NCBI GenBank assembly: GCA_009103225.1
Contig: RHPI01003599.1
Location: 299,520 to 363,519, forward strand
DNA: 64,000 nucleotides
Reading direction: 5' to 3'
From: Chlorokybus atmophyticus
Lineage: Eukaryota; Streptophyta; Chlorokybophyceae; Chlorokybales; Chlorokybaceae
The position numbers and the translations under genes are program-made. A model generated the notes under the pieces. It saw only the letters and a list, made by a program, of their open reading frames with translations, was not told the origin of the DNA and did no database searches. This document shows, in pieces, positions 24,401 through 35,788 of this stretch (positions are counted from its first letter, which is position 1; each line of letters opens with the position of its first letter).

Positions 24401-25085
24401 GGGGCATAACGATGGAGACCATGCAGTCAAGACAGCATTGTGTATGAAAGTGGTATACGGAGATGTATTGGCGCCATGCCCTGCAAGCAATCCACCCGAA
24501 CAACTATGTTGGAGTACCAACGTAGAACGCCAAGCTCAAGGATGCAAATGTGTACGTAAGTCCGGAAGGCCAATGTGTGCAAACGTGCACGGCCATATAC
24601 AACCCACCGGCTACTGCAACATTGATCTGATAGCATGTAGCTGTTTATTGTTGGGGATTATACCGCCCACAAATGTTGCAGACTCCAGATGCCTTCCCAA
24701 AAGTGTCAAAAGTCCTAGCCGCCAGCGGGATGCAGCAGTAGTGTAGACCATCGGGGGAGAGCAAGTACACATGGCGAACGCACCAGCAGGGTAGACACCA
24801 AAACCGATACCAGGTGCAACTCGAAAACAATCGACCACGACAACACCATAGGACGCCAATTATGAAGGGGGCAAGATCTCCGCCGTAGCATGTGCATATT
24901 TGCCCAGGCTTCATACCAGCCATTAACGCATCAACGCATCAAGCAACAGGCATTGGGTCCATCAGTTGTAGAACTAGCAAACTCTGTGTTATTTTACAGT
25001 ACTTCAAGACTTGCGCCTAATGCAGTCACACTACACAGCCAATACAAGGATGCGCGCACATATGCGGCGTAACATCCTTTGTACA
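21454..25085. other. Gene-poor stretch between LHCA1 and the PhzF gene
   Basis: Apart from the orphan coding-like pieces described at 23217-23970, I see no convincing gene. Base composition is lower in GC than the flanking genes. Open frames near 24.6-24.9 kb (-) are about 80-90 codons with no family resemblance. Confidence 0.35.
23217..23970 (-). pseudogene. Orphan coding-like pieces, possibly a decayed transposase
   Basis: Three minus-strand segments look coding but do not form one clean gene. The upstream frame (to 23677) ends with DVRWVAVHKCLNNSMHEYL, loosely like the conserved RW segment of hAT transposases. Next, a frame ending at 23513 reads LDLAKDITACTKENKAG...GGAWVQ and stops at a good donor (GTAAGT). 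The last frame, about 23425-23217, reads CGIHPPKFIVWPMAYVTSL then VPDDLDDDKFIKILWVHFD to a TGA. I do not recognise the family. No inverted repeats or target duplications were identified around it. Confidence 0.3.
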
Positions 25086-27369
25086 CTAGAACTCAAGCTC
25101 GCCTCGCAGCACAATAACCGCGCACCCACCCACCTTGACAGTCTGTATGTTGTCCGGGTCCCCAACCACCTCCACATCCGCCTTCCCCGGCCGGTTCATC
25201 CAATGACCCTTGGTCACACAAACACAAAGTGCTTGAGACACAACACAAGGCTCACACGCGCGCACGCGCACACACACACACACACACACACATACTGACC
25301 CTCGCTCTCACCTGCTCTGCGACGAATTTGGGGGTGTCAATCAGTCTGTACTTCCACAGGTATGCTGCCATAGACCCCGTGCCGGATCCCGTGAAGGATT
25401 CCTCGAAGAGGTCCGGTGGCGTGCCAAAGTGTCGCGCGAAGGTGTGGGCCTCGGGCGTCACGCCGCCCAACGCGAACAGGTGCGGACTGAGGAAGTCCGC
25501 CTTTGCACGGAACGCCTCGTACGCGCGGATGTCAACCACCTGAGCCTTACGAAGAGTGTCCAAGTCCTTCACGGGGACCATTAGCTGCGGAGTGCCTGTG
25601 CTCACTGTCTGGAGCGGCGCATCTGCATAAAGCATGCTGTCAACTCTATACGCACGCTTGCACGCACGCACGCACACAGGCGCGCGCGTGCATGCACACA
25701 CACGTGCAGATGAATGCATACACGCATGCGCGCGTGCGCACTTCTGATACCCATGCATGCACATTCATGCATGCACACACGCACGAAAACGCATACGTGC
25801 GCACGCACTTGTGCACAGACATACACCTTCGCACCCGCACGTACACAATGCAGGCGCGCAAAGTTGCAGGCATACCAGGCATGGCATCGTCCTCGGTCAG
25901 GCCGAATAGCGGCATCACGTCCCTGGCTTGATACAACTTCATAAACACCGGCGGCAGCTGGTTCATAACAACCTTCCAAAACCAACACAACTCTATCAAA
26001 CCCGTGGACATCAACTCACTGTTATCAAGCAATAAAAACCACTCTCACACCTTCTCAACACGGCCGTCGCAGCCCGCAATCGCCTCCACTTGTATGATCT
26101 GTCCAACAGACGAGCCGAGTTGCAACGGGACTGTTACAGAGTTGCGGCCGTTGAATTGCATCCGCCCGCACTCGAACAACGCGTATATGCCGCCGATTGT
26201 TGTGTTGCCCGCCAGCGGCAACTCCTGCGCACACGCGGCAACATAAATGTGCGTGCTTGCCTAAGCAATGTGCATACATGTTTGCGAGGGTTTGCACACC
26301 TGTGGGCACATGCTTGCAACTAGGTAGGTAGACACACAGTCACACACAAACACATGCATGCACACGCACGCAACAAAAGTTCATACCACTTGTTCAGCAC
26401 CAAACCACTCAATACATGGTAATACATGCTAGCTATACGCACTTTTGCAACCATACGCACACCAAGCAAGCTACTACTCAAAGCGAGTCCTCTCTCACCT
26501 GTGCTGAAGTGAAGTAGCGCAGCCTCACTTCAGCTGACGAGTCCTGCGCCCGCAGCACGAAGGCCGTCGTGGACAGATTCATCTCACGCGCAATGGCCTG
26601 TTGTTGTGCAACAACAACAACATTTTCTCAGGTGAGGCAAACCTTCGAGACCGACACAACAAGCGCTTATGCATGTGCGTGTGCACGCAAATGCACACAC
26701 ACACACGCGTACGTGCACTCACACATGCATGTGTGCGTGCATGCACAAGTTCACACAAACGTGTCACACCTGCATGGTTGGGATTGTGAAGTCGTCCGCA
26801 TCGAACACCACCACGCACGGGTTGCCCGCCAGCGGCGAGGCTGTGAAGGTGTCCACCTGCGTGATGATGATGATGATGCAATCACGGCATCAACATGAAA
26901 TGACTAGTACTCGTTGCTGACATTCAAGCAAGCAGAAAGCAAAGAAAGAAGACAGCACGCAAGTGCCTGAAAAAGAAGGGAGGGAGAATAACAACACATC
27001 AAGATTGGACAAAGGCAACACAAGATGAGACAAAGGCAACAGTAACCAAACAAACAGCACACAGACCCTGCGCTGAGAACATCTCTTACAGACAAGGGAG
27101 TTGAGAAAGACAAAGTAGTTACGAGATATGCCAAGCAACATGCTTGGTGTGACTTGCATGCATAATTGCTTGCTTGCTTGCATGCTTGCTTGTAAGCATG
27201 CCGTGCCACTCCAGCAATCCTCTCAGCTTCATCATCACACCTGTACAAACTGGTGTGCTGGCAGTCCGTCCGCCACCAGCGGGCTTCCTGGCCGCTTCAC
27301 CCCACTGCCAGAAGAAGCAGCGGTGGAGGCGAGGCCAGGAGCAGAGGAGGCGGCGGTGTCGGTAGCCAT
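25086..27369 (-). CDS. PhzF/PBLD-family isomerase-like protein
   Basis: Seven exons, minus strand: 27369-27241, 26856-26770, 26597-26499, 26224-26051, 25972-25876, 25622-25312, 25208-25086; 339 residues. Family motifs are clear: VDTFTASPLAGNPCVVVF, AIAREMNLSTTAFV, YFTSAQELPLAGNTTIGG and the C-terminal SFTGSGTGSMAAYLW plus a final beta-strand with VGGCAVIVLRGEL. PhzF proteins are diaminopimelate-epimerase-fold enzymes; most family members have an unknown substrate. The residue that is catalytic Glu in PhzF (normally NLSET) is Thr here (codon 26568-26570), so classical PhzF acid-base chemistry may be absent. The N-terminal 40 residues are Ala/Ser-rich and may be a targeting sequence. Several introns are made almost entirely of alternating CA/CG repeats. 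Confidence 0.88.
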
Positions 27370-28965
27370 GGGCCTAGTATGGGGGACAGCAATCACCAGT
27401 AGCAGCAGGAGGAGTAGTAAGAAAAGTTGTTGACAAGTCGCAGTCAGCCGCCGCCCGCCTCAATATCGACTTTTCAAGAGATTCTGCTGTTAGGCTTGTG
27501 ATTTTCTGTCTCATGCGTTTGCTTTGCTGCACAGAGGAAGCGCTATCATACAAGAGTGAAGCTTGCTCTATTGCTCTAGCAGAAGCATGCATGGCACAGA
27601 CACAAGCACATATGCATGCGTGGTGTAGCAACCACGTCTCTCCGCCCCCCCACNGCCCGCCGCCGCCGCCGCCACCGCCACCGCCGCTGAGACTAGTGCA
27701 AGAACTGCTGCTTGCTTGCACACAGTGTGCGTCCTTTTCTCCAACTCCAAATGCGTCTTTGTCGTTTTTCTGACTTCGTTCGTGCTGCATAATGCACTTG
27801 CGTGGTACTCTCCACCTCATGTGAGCTGTGAGAGTGTGCGGCATGCTGGCATGTGGCATGCAGGAAGCCAAGCATTCATTCACCCCCCCCCCCCCCACCC
27901 CCCCCCCNNNNNNNNNNNNNNNNNNNNNNNNNNNNNNNNNNNNNNNNNNNNNNNNNNNNNNNNNNNNNNNNNNNNNNNNNNNNNNNNNNNNNNNNNNNNN
28001 NNNNNNNNNNNNNNNNNNNNNNNNNNNNNNNNNNNNNNNNNNNNNNNNNNNNNNNNNNNNNNNNNNNNNNNNNNNNNNNNNNNNNNNNNNNNNNNNNNNN
28101 NNNNNNNNNNNNNNNNNNNNNNNNNNNNNNNNNNNNNNNNNNNNNNNNNNNNNNNNNNNNNNNNNNNNNNNNNNNNNNNNNNNNNNNNNNNNNNNNNNNN
28201 NNNNNNNNNNNNNNNNNNNNNNNNNNNNNNNNNNNNNNNNNNNNNNNNNNNNNNNNNNNNNNNNNNNNNNNNNNNNNNNNNNNNNNNNNNNNNNNNNNNN
28301 NNNNNNNNNNNNNNNNNNNNNNNNNNNNNNNNTTCCCCCCCCCCCCCCCCCAACCACCAATGCACACCAGTGCTATGTGCTGCTGTCTGATGGATGAGGT
28401 GTGCGGTGGCATGAATCGTGTCGTGTGCACGAAGTGTAACGGGATGATCAACATTGACAGTTACAGGACTCACAGAAGTCTGCTGTATATTTTGCTTTAT
28501 TTATTGAGCAACGCACATGTACAGCAGTGGTGCGTCTGCAAGTTAGCACACTGTGTACTTGAATGTAGCCTGATACTTGCAGTTCAAAGGATCAACAAGC
28601 CAAGGGAAGGAAAGGGGTGTTAAGGGGGCCACCTTTTTTCCCTCCTTAAACTCCATCACCGACACGCTGTATAAACATGACCTTGGCAAGAAAACACCTA
28701 GTGATGGATGGGTGCTTACAATACGTACACACATGGCTTCAAGCACAAACGCATCGCACGACCAAGCGGACAAGGTTTACACCCCACGTTGTCTGCCACA
28801 CACTTGGCTGGCCAATCCCAACTATATGGTCTATGCTGTGCAAACAGTTGATGAGAAGCTCAATTGCAAGAATGATGAAGAAGGGTTGAGTAACTGCAAA
28901 AGTGGCAACAAGACATTTAGAGAGACGTGCGCCACTGAGCTACACCCCTCCCTTGCTCCCTTTCT
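27370..28965. other. Intergenic region containing an assembly gap
   Basis: Bases 27903-28332 are an assembly gap (N) flanked by poly-C runs, and 27654 is a single N inside a CCG-rich tract. Open frames crossing the gap are meaningless. An open frame at 28577-28969 (+) overlaps the 3' end of the gene at 28966 and shows no family resemblance. The promoter of the PhzF gene should lie just above 27369. Confidence 0.5.
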
Positions 28966-31123
28966 CTAGAAGCCAACGCGCTGCAGTCCGAACACATCGC
29001 GGGTCTGCGCATACACGTCACTCTTTATGTGTCTGAATCAACAACACAAAGGACAGAATCACACGCACACATTCACACAAACAACTCACCTGCGTGGGCA
29101 GCCTGTTGTCCGCGACGAACGCACTGACCGCCCAGAGCTCTCGCTGTCTGTGTGTAAGTGACGCCCACATCACGGGTGGGTTACAACCACACCACCAAAG
29201 CACACACACCACACCACTTCAATATTACCATCACCATCACCATCACCACCATCACCGCCATCATCACCACCATCATCACCATCACCACGAACAGCACTGC
29301 ATGCGCATGCGCGTGTGCGTGCGTGCGCATGTGGCACACACGGCACCCACCTCGAGTTGTACTCTATCGTCGTGACGGTGAAGCGCGACACCTCAACCAT
29401 GGCGGAGAAGCCATCAGTTGACTCGTACGCAACAACCTGCACGCACAAGGGTAACTGGGTGAGTGACACATGAGCATATGTGCCTGGTTGTGTGAGACAC
29501 ATGCACACACACACACACACACCTGTGTTCCGCCCTGAACGGTGACGAGTCGTCCGTCCACGAATCGGATCCCGTCCCCGCGCACCTCCTGGGGCGGGGT
29601 CACGCTGATGCGGCTCACTTGCTTGTCGCTGATGCGGATCTGCGCGGGCGTGGGACGAACACGTCACACAGTAGTCAGTCACCACATCCATACACGTGCG
29701 CGCGCACGCGCGCACGCACAAGCGCCTGCACACACACACATAACACGAATTGCGCATGATGCTTTGGTCAGCACGCAAACAGTGTGTTCCCGTCGTGTAC
29801 CTTGAATACGTCTCCTGTCCCTGAGTTGGCGGTGATGATGTGTCCATCCGAGTACTCGATGCCGTTGACTCCAAACCCGGAAGGCGCCGAAAAGTCGGGT
29901 CCATCCAGCCACACCTGAATGCGCCATTTGTGAATGTGTGTGAACAGAGACTGCAACAACAGTGAGACATATGTCCACATGCACCCACCTCTGCGTTGTT
30001 GCAGTCCGGGCACGCGCCAGATCATGCCCCCGGGGGGGGTCCGTGACGTAGGCAGTGCCGTCCGGGGAGGCCACCACGTCGTTGGAAGCGTGGGGACGGA
30101 GCCTGGCGTGCGTGCGTGCGTGCGTGCGTGCGCGCGCACGTTTATGTGGGTGTGCGTGCGTATAAAGCGCGTGTGAGGGTGAGAACTGTGGTTGCAGGTC
30201 CAGCCAGCGTGTGCGCATGACTGTGTGCGTGTGCGCGCGCATGAGGTGACAATGCTTGATGGGTTGTGTGTGTGCCTTGTTACCAACTCATACCTTTGCT
30301 CTTCGTTGAGGGTTGTGCGTAGGTCCACAGACCACAGGAACTTCTTCTCCGTGGCGTCAAATACAGCGAGACCCGCGTACACGCCAGGGACAGTGGCCCG
30401 ATCACGCTACACACACACACGCGCAACTCCTAAGCTACGAAACTCTACAAGCCGCATGCACACAAGCACACGTACACACGCGCAGGCACTCACCCCAGTG
30501 CAGGTGTCCGCCATGGCAGCCAGCAGCCTCTTGCCATAGCCGTTGCTGTTGTAGTCCAGCTGCACGCCGAAGCTCCTGACGGCCGCGGCGCCAGCGGGGA
30601 CGGGGATACGCGACCACACGTGCACGCGACCGCTGCGGGGGTTCACCTGCGTGGGTGTGGGCACATGTGGGTTAAGTGTGTGTGGGCGAAAGAGGCACGG
30701 CGTCAAGGTCTGGGACTTGCACACGTTCGCGTATGTGCATGCGCATGCATATGTGTGTGCCTATGTGTCCGTGTGCGCATGCACGTACATGTGCATGCAA
30801 GTCTAATACGCGGAACACAAAGCGGTGAGCATTGCATGCACACATACACGCATGTGCACACGGACACACAGACTCATACCCACCTTATTTATCCCATTCG
30901 TCCGTATACTCCCCGTCATATAGTTATTCCCGCACGGCTCGTACTTGAACGACTCCGGGTACAGCCGCGGGTACACCACCGTCAGGTTGCGCAGCTGGTA
31001 GCGGACGATGCCCTCCGCGTTGCACTGGGAAAAGTTGTTGTTGTTGTTGTTGGCGTGGGAGAGAGAGAGGGAAGCAGAAAGGAGGAGGAGGAGGAGGAGA
31101 ATGGTGGGGAGGCGGGGAGACAT
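28966..31123 (-). CDS. Secreted SMP-30/gluconolactonase-like beta-propeller protein (apparent frameshift)
   Basis: Nine exons, minus strand: 31123-30884, 30646-30494, 30406-30294, 30102-29989, 29914-29801, 29639-29523, 29436-29351, 29147-29090, 29004-28966. A signal peptide is evident (MSPRLPTILLLLLLLSASL) followed by an Asn run. The LYPESFKYEPC...MTGSI opening, SNDVVASPDGTAYVTD, FGVNGIEYSDGHIITANS and GDGIRFVDGRLVTVQ match plant calcium-dependent phosphotriesterase-like (SMP-30) proteins of about 340 residues. Exon 4 is out of frame: reading breaks at a C8-G5 run (about 30026-30038), where one base too many separates TDPP from GGMIWRVP, and a second one-base slip is needed before CNNAEVWLDGPD. 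This is either assembly error in homopolymers or a young pseudogene. Substrate unknown. Confidence 0.72.
29222..29290. repeat. Trinucleotide ATC/CAC microsatellite in an intron
   Basis: Tandem CAT/CAC triplets fill part of the intron between exons 7 and 8 of the SMP-30-like gene. The His-rich translation seen on the plus strand is an artefact of this repeat. Confidence 0.8.
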
Positions 31124-31975
31124 GATGTTGGGATGGGAGAAATGTGGCTTGGCTGCGAGAGAGGACGGGTTAGGGGGGGCGAGATCTTCCAATGTGATGC
31201 ATGCGCAAGTCAATGTGTTGGTGCTATGCATTGTCGGCCGAGTGGGCTACATTGGATGTGCGTGCATGTGAGCATTGATGGACAAGTGTGTGGGTGTGGG
31301 GAGCACGGTGGTGTGCGTTTCGGATGTGCATTCTGCGCTTGTGCACCACGTGAGGCGGCATAGCCAGGTTACATGTGAATGGGCACACCTGTGTGCAACA
31401 ACCTTGAAATGCATGTACGGGTTGCACACAGCCCTGCCGCATGCACGAATATGTTACCTGATGCGCCTGATACTGCCGAGCAGATGCAACCACAACACAA
31501 CAAAGCAAGGAAATGCCCACGTGCCCACGTGCACCCGCACAACTCACATGTGTGAGAGTGGCAGTCAGCCACCCAGGCAGCAGGAGCAGGTGTAGGAGCA
31601 GTAGTTGTGCATGCAACTTCCTTGCAATCTTCACCCTTCTCTTGCACTGCCCCAAAACAGTTGTCGTTCCAACCTATACCAACGTACACACTGTGGGATG
31701 TGCTGCCGCCACGGTGGGGTGATGCAGCGCTGAAATGGTACCTCACCCCACCCTCCCACCACCACCGTGGTGCACTGCCAGCCCACAAAACCGCACACTC
31801 TATTGCCTTCTCCCCGAATTTTCGTCTCACTAGCAAACGAATGTTATCGTGCTGTTGCCAGCCACACAAGGCACGGCACGGCCATTGCGCATTGAACCAT
31901 CATCAATTCATCATTACGACCAGCACTGCTAGTGGAGTGCTAATGGAGCATCAAATGGAGTGCGCGACTGCTAAC
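31124..31975. other. Upstream region of the SMP-30-like gene
   Basis: Holds the promoter of the minus-strand SMP-30-like gene and ends at the Harbinger insertion site. A minus-strand open frame (31369-31869) has no family resemblance and is not accepted as a gene. Confidence 0.4.
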
Positions 31976-31978
31976 TTA

Positions 31979-32000
31979 GAGGGTCTTTACACCTAAGGTT
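31979..32000 (+). repeat. Left terminal inverted repeat of the Harbinger element
   Basis: 22 bases starting GAGGGTCTTTACAC. It pairs with 36380-36401 in inverted orientation with a single mismatch (C versus T at position 14). Confidence 0.93.
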
Positions 32001-32391
32001 CGAGCCTCGCGGTTATCAGACGTGGCGGCGCTTTTCGTTCTAACCTAATAGAGGCACCAGTTACACTAGTCGATTAGGCCGCCGGTTAGTATCGAGCTGC
32101 TTAACCTCGATGCCAGCGTGGCTATTGGTCTGCAATGCATTGCAGTGCATTATCAATCTTTTCCTAAACCACCTCTCGAGCGGCTTTAGGAAATGTTAAG
32201 GGGGGCCGCGGCAGTTGCGGTCGCGTCTGAGTGGACGACAAAGCCTGAGCTGATACTCGCGCCTTTTGTCGTGTATTTCAAACATGCCGGCGCTTGGGGT
32301 TTTTTAAGACTGCGACGGCGGAGTTCGCAGGGCAGGCGGCGGTGGTGGCGGAGGCGGTGGCATTGCGAGGTGGTTTGTTGTGTTGCTTGCT

Positions 32392-34341
32392 ATGGACGCT
32401 CAGCACATGCAGCATCTGTGGCATGCACTGCAAGCTAGTCAACCCACTGCTGCACCAGGTAGACTGCACTATGCTGCGTCCACGTCACCGGATGTAACCC
32501 TTGATGGCTATTGGGCGCAGCGAGCGCATGAGCTACTGCAGCACATCCCTCCCAACCCAGCCACAGGACCTCGTCTGGTGCAGGTGTGATTGCATGTGCG
32601 TGCATGCGTGCGTGCGTGCGTGTTCACGCGTATGTGTGTGTGTGTTTGTGCATGTGTGCGTGCGCGCGTGCGTGCGTGTGTGAGTGTGATTGCATATGTG
32701 TGTCTGTGTGTGTCTGTGTGTGTAAGAGTGTGATTGCATATGTGAGTGCGTGCGTGTATGTGCAGTATAGTGCGTGCGTGCGTCAGTGTGAGAGTGTGGT
32801 TGTACTTGTGAGTGTTTGCGTGTTTGTGTGTGTGTGAGAGTGTAATTGCAGATGTGTGTGCGAGTGTGATTGCATGCGTGCGTGCGTGCATTCAATTCAT
32901 GCATCACTCAGTGGCGTGATTGTGATCTGCAAATGCCCATCCCAGCACTCGCAATGTCTTGGCCAGACGCACGCCCCGACTCGCCGCCCAGCACCGTGCC
33001 GACTGAGCCCATCCCGGCTCAAGAGCCCCCGGCGCACACCTAAACTGCGCCGGTGCATTGCCCAACGCCTGAGCATGTTGCGCGAAGTGCCCCTTCGAAG
33101 AAGAAGAAGGCCACGCCTGCAGCAGCAGGTACACGTGTGTGCACAGTCTGGATGAGCTTGCGTGCTGCATGCATGTGCTAGAATGTGCACGTGTGCACAG
33201 TGCGAATGTGCTTGTGTGCTGTGTTGTATGTGTGTGTAGAGTCAAGCAATTCGTGCATGTGCGTGCATGGTGATACAATAACTGTGCATGTGTGTGCACA
33301 GTCAGAATCTGCTAGCATGCATGTGTGTGCACACTCACAGCACCTGCATGCACGTGCACAGTCAGTGTTGAAATTTGTACATGTGCATGGCTAGAGGCTG
33401 TGCGCGTGCAGGTGTGTAGAATGAGAGTAGGTGCTTGCATGACTGCCCGGCGTGTACTGTGCAGGCAAAAAGCGTGCAGGAACGTGGAGTGCAGCGGAAA
33501 GCATTTGGTTGATTGCTGCACACAAGGAGTCCCACGAGAAGTGGGCCACCGGCGTCTACCGAGCAAGCAAGAACAAGACCTTGAAGTGGAAGGAGATTGC
33601 AGCAGCTGCATCTAAGCTTGCCAGGGAAGCCAATGGGGTGTTCGAGCGCACACCCGCTCAGTGCGATGATAGGTCAACCACTTGCTGGTTGTTGTGTGCA
33701 TGTGAACGTATGTATGCAGCCAGGGTTCGTGTATGTGAGTGGGTAGTGCGCCTTGCTAACATGTGCATGGGCTACAGGTGGAGCAACATGAGGTTGCAAT
33801 ACTATGAGATCCGTCGCTTTGCTAGGCGGTCAGGCGCACCCGACTACTTCAGCCTTGAGGTAGATCACAAGGAGTGGGAAGTGCCCAACAACTTGCTGGG
33901 CAGCAACATCCGTATCTACGAGTTGATGGAGGACGCGTTGGGCAGCACCGCAGCTGCAGAGCCACCCACCTCTTTCACCGCCGGGGGAGGTGAGGAGCAG
34001 CCATCAAAGACTTGCCAAGGTATGTTCATGTTGTCAAGCAAGACTGCCTGCCACACTTGGCAATAGCATGCTTACGTTGTGCTATTCTAGATAAGACTGC
34101 TGGAACCACGGGTAAGAAGCGCAAGGCCAAGGTCTCTTTCATTAGTGACACGATCAACCGCTAGTGTGAGCAGCAAGAACGTATGGCAGCGGAGCGCGCC
34201 GAAAGGGAGGCAGCTGCTGAGCAGATAGAGCTAGCAGCACTCAAGGCAGAGGGGGATAAGCAGTGCTCAGCTATCTTAAGTCTAGGAAAAATGCTGAGTG
34301 AGGCTATTATGACACTGCGTTCCGCTGAGTGCATGTTGTAG
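32392..34341 (+). pseudogene. Harbinger Myb/SANT-like accessory protein, two nonsense codons
   Basis: Five exons: 32392-32583, 32912-33128, 33465-33672, 33778-34019, 34091-34341; phases close over 370 codons. The frame is interrupted by TAA at 33041-33043 and TAG at 34162-34164, with clearly coding sequence continuing on both sides. Order of parts: a Pro-rich region, a Lys cluster (SKKKKATPAAAGKKRAG), a Myb/SANT-like domain (TWSAAESIWLIAAHKE ... WKEIAAAA ... QCDDRWSNMRLQYYEI), a second basic cluster (GKKRKAKVSF) and a coiled coil rich in Ala/Glu (QQERMAAERAEREAAAEQ). In Harbinger elements this protein brings the nuclease to the element ends. The first intron is a 300-base TG/CG repeat. It converges with the nuclease gene. 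Confidence 0.85.
32590..32900. repeat. TG-rich alternating purine-pyrimidine repeat
   Basis: About 300 bases of imperfect TG/TGCG repeats fill the first intron of the Harbinger Myb-like gene. Long frames on either strand here are repeat artefacts. Confidence 0.8.
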
Positions 34342-34420
34342 CAAAATCATGCATTTTGTATCTGTAGCAGGGAACAATGATACAAGTAGGGTTAGTGTTG
34401 CAACGTGATAGCAATTCGCA

Positions 34421-35788
34421 CTACATGAATTGTTCCGCTAGTAGGTCTCTGACCAAGCTACCAGTGTTGTCTAGGTTGTCATTGTCTGCAGTAGCATGCA
34501 GGGCCATATCTCCATTAGCATCTAGCGCATAGTCTAAAGGCTCCTCCCCCGCTCTAACACAGAAGTTGTGGAGTACACAACATGCACCAATAACATTAGG
34601 CACGGACAACACGTCGCTACTGATAGTCTCCTTCAAGATGCGCCACCTGCTTTTTAGCACCCCGAACGCTCGTTCAACAGCCATGCGTGCGGACGAGTGG
34701 CGGAAATTGAAAACACTCTGCCACTCAGGTAAAGCATCACGCTGTCCAGGGTAGGGCACGATCAGGTGTTGAGTTAATGGGTATGCAGCATCACCGAGAA
34801 TGTAAGGGGTCACACGATCACCAGAGTGAAGTGTCAGGATGGGCTCTTGCATGATGGTCTTGTCTTGGTAGATGGATCGATACAACCCGGAATTGCTGAA
34901 CACCCTTGCATCATGCACACTGCCGGGCCAGCCGATGTCGATATGGGTGAAATGCAGGTTGTAATCGACCACGGCCTGCAGCACGCATGCAGTTTTATGT
35001 ACGACACAACTTGTGGCGACACAATGCATGGGTCATACTTGCATAGGTTGCATAGATAGGTACACGCTTACTTGAAGGATGATGGAGTAGCTGCCTTTGC
35101 GGTTGAAGTAATTAGCAGCGTGTGGAGTAGTCAGCTTCTTGATTATAATGTGACTGCCATTTAAAGCGCCTACGCAGCCTGGGAATCCTTTAAAGGGAGG
35201 GTAAATACCCTCCCAACGCGCCATTACTTGCCTCAAGCGCGCACGCTCCGGCCATGCTATTAAGGCACGCAGTTCTGCACTGACAACTCGCACAAATTGC
35301 TCACAAATTTAGCAAGCACTAGCAGTGCTTACGCCCATCAACTCACTTAACACATGATAAGGGGTACCATATCCAAGCCTATGCAACCCTATGGCAACCC
35401 GCTTATGCAATGGTATCGCTTCTCTAAAGCGTGTAACGGTTTTAAATAACTCAGTGTTAGATAAGGCCTGGCACAAGGCATTGAACAAAGCTGCACTCAT
35501 ACGAAAGTGAGTCTTCCACATAGCATCAGGCCAATGTACAGACACGACTCTATTAAACCACGCTTGTATCCGCGGAAAGCAATACCAAATGTTGACATGC
35601 TCTCGCATCGTAGCAACAGCCGCCCATGCAGTGCTTGTGGAGTGCATGTCCTCTCCATCTGCTGGCAAGGATAGCAAACGCTGACGCCGAGCTTGGTGAC
35701 TGGTCAACGCCTGCCTAATTGTGGCGATCAACGCCCCAATGATGGCCAGTAATATGCCTCGCATTACTGCTGCTGCTGGAGCATCCAT
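34421..35788 (-). pseudogene. Harbinger DDE nuclease (DDE_Tnp_4), nonsense codon and D-to-N
   Basis: Two exons: 35788-35072 and 34975-34421, 424 codons. In-frame TAA at 35309-35311 splits the region reading ELMGVSTASAC*ICEQFVRV; a 33-base intron could in theory remove it but would be abnormally short and would delete conserved sequence. Family landmarks: YPPFKGFPGCVGALNGSHI, VDYNLHFTHIDIGWPGSVHD, ILGDAAYPL and MAVERAFGVLKSRWRIL. The first catalytic residue, normally Asp in the AIDGTH-type motif, is Asn (codon 35159-35161); the later Asp and Glu are present. As read, the protein would be cut short and catalytically impaired. The N-terminal 150 residues have the usual helix-turn-helix-like region. 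Confidence 0.9.

Noticed and set aside
27716..28623. Long open frames across the assembly gap
   Set aside because: Most of their length is N; the open frame is an artefact.
29222..29290. His-rich peptide on the plus strand
   Set aside because: It is the translation of a CAT/CAC microsatellite within an intron.
29170..29988. 272-codon minus-strand frame
   Set aside because: It reads through real introns of the SMP-30-like gene; only the internal exon parts are coding.
31986..32010. Possible tRNA B box (GGTTCGAGCC)
   Set aside because: It is part of the Harbinger left end; no A box or cloverleaf could be drawn around it.
32508..32907. Thr/His-rich minus-strand frames of over 120 codons
   Set aside because: Translations of the TG-rich repeat intron on the opposite strand.
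33041..34164. Stop-codon reassignment (TAA/TAG as Gln) to explain internal stops
   Set aside because: Host genes here end in TAG and the internal stops occur only in the transposon, so decay is the simpler reading.
35300..35332. A 33-base intron removing the nuclease stop codon
   Set aside because: Too short for this genome's introns, and the sequence it would remove is in frame and resembles the conserved helix-turn-helix region.
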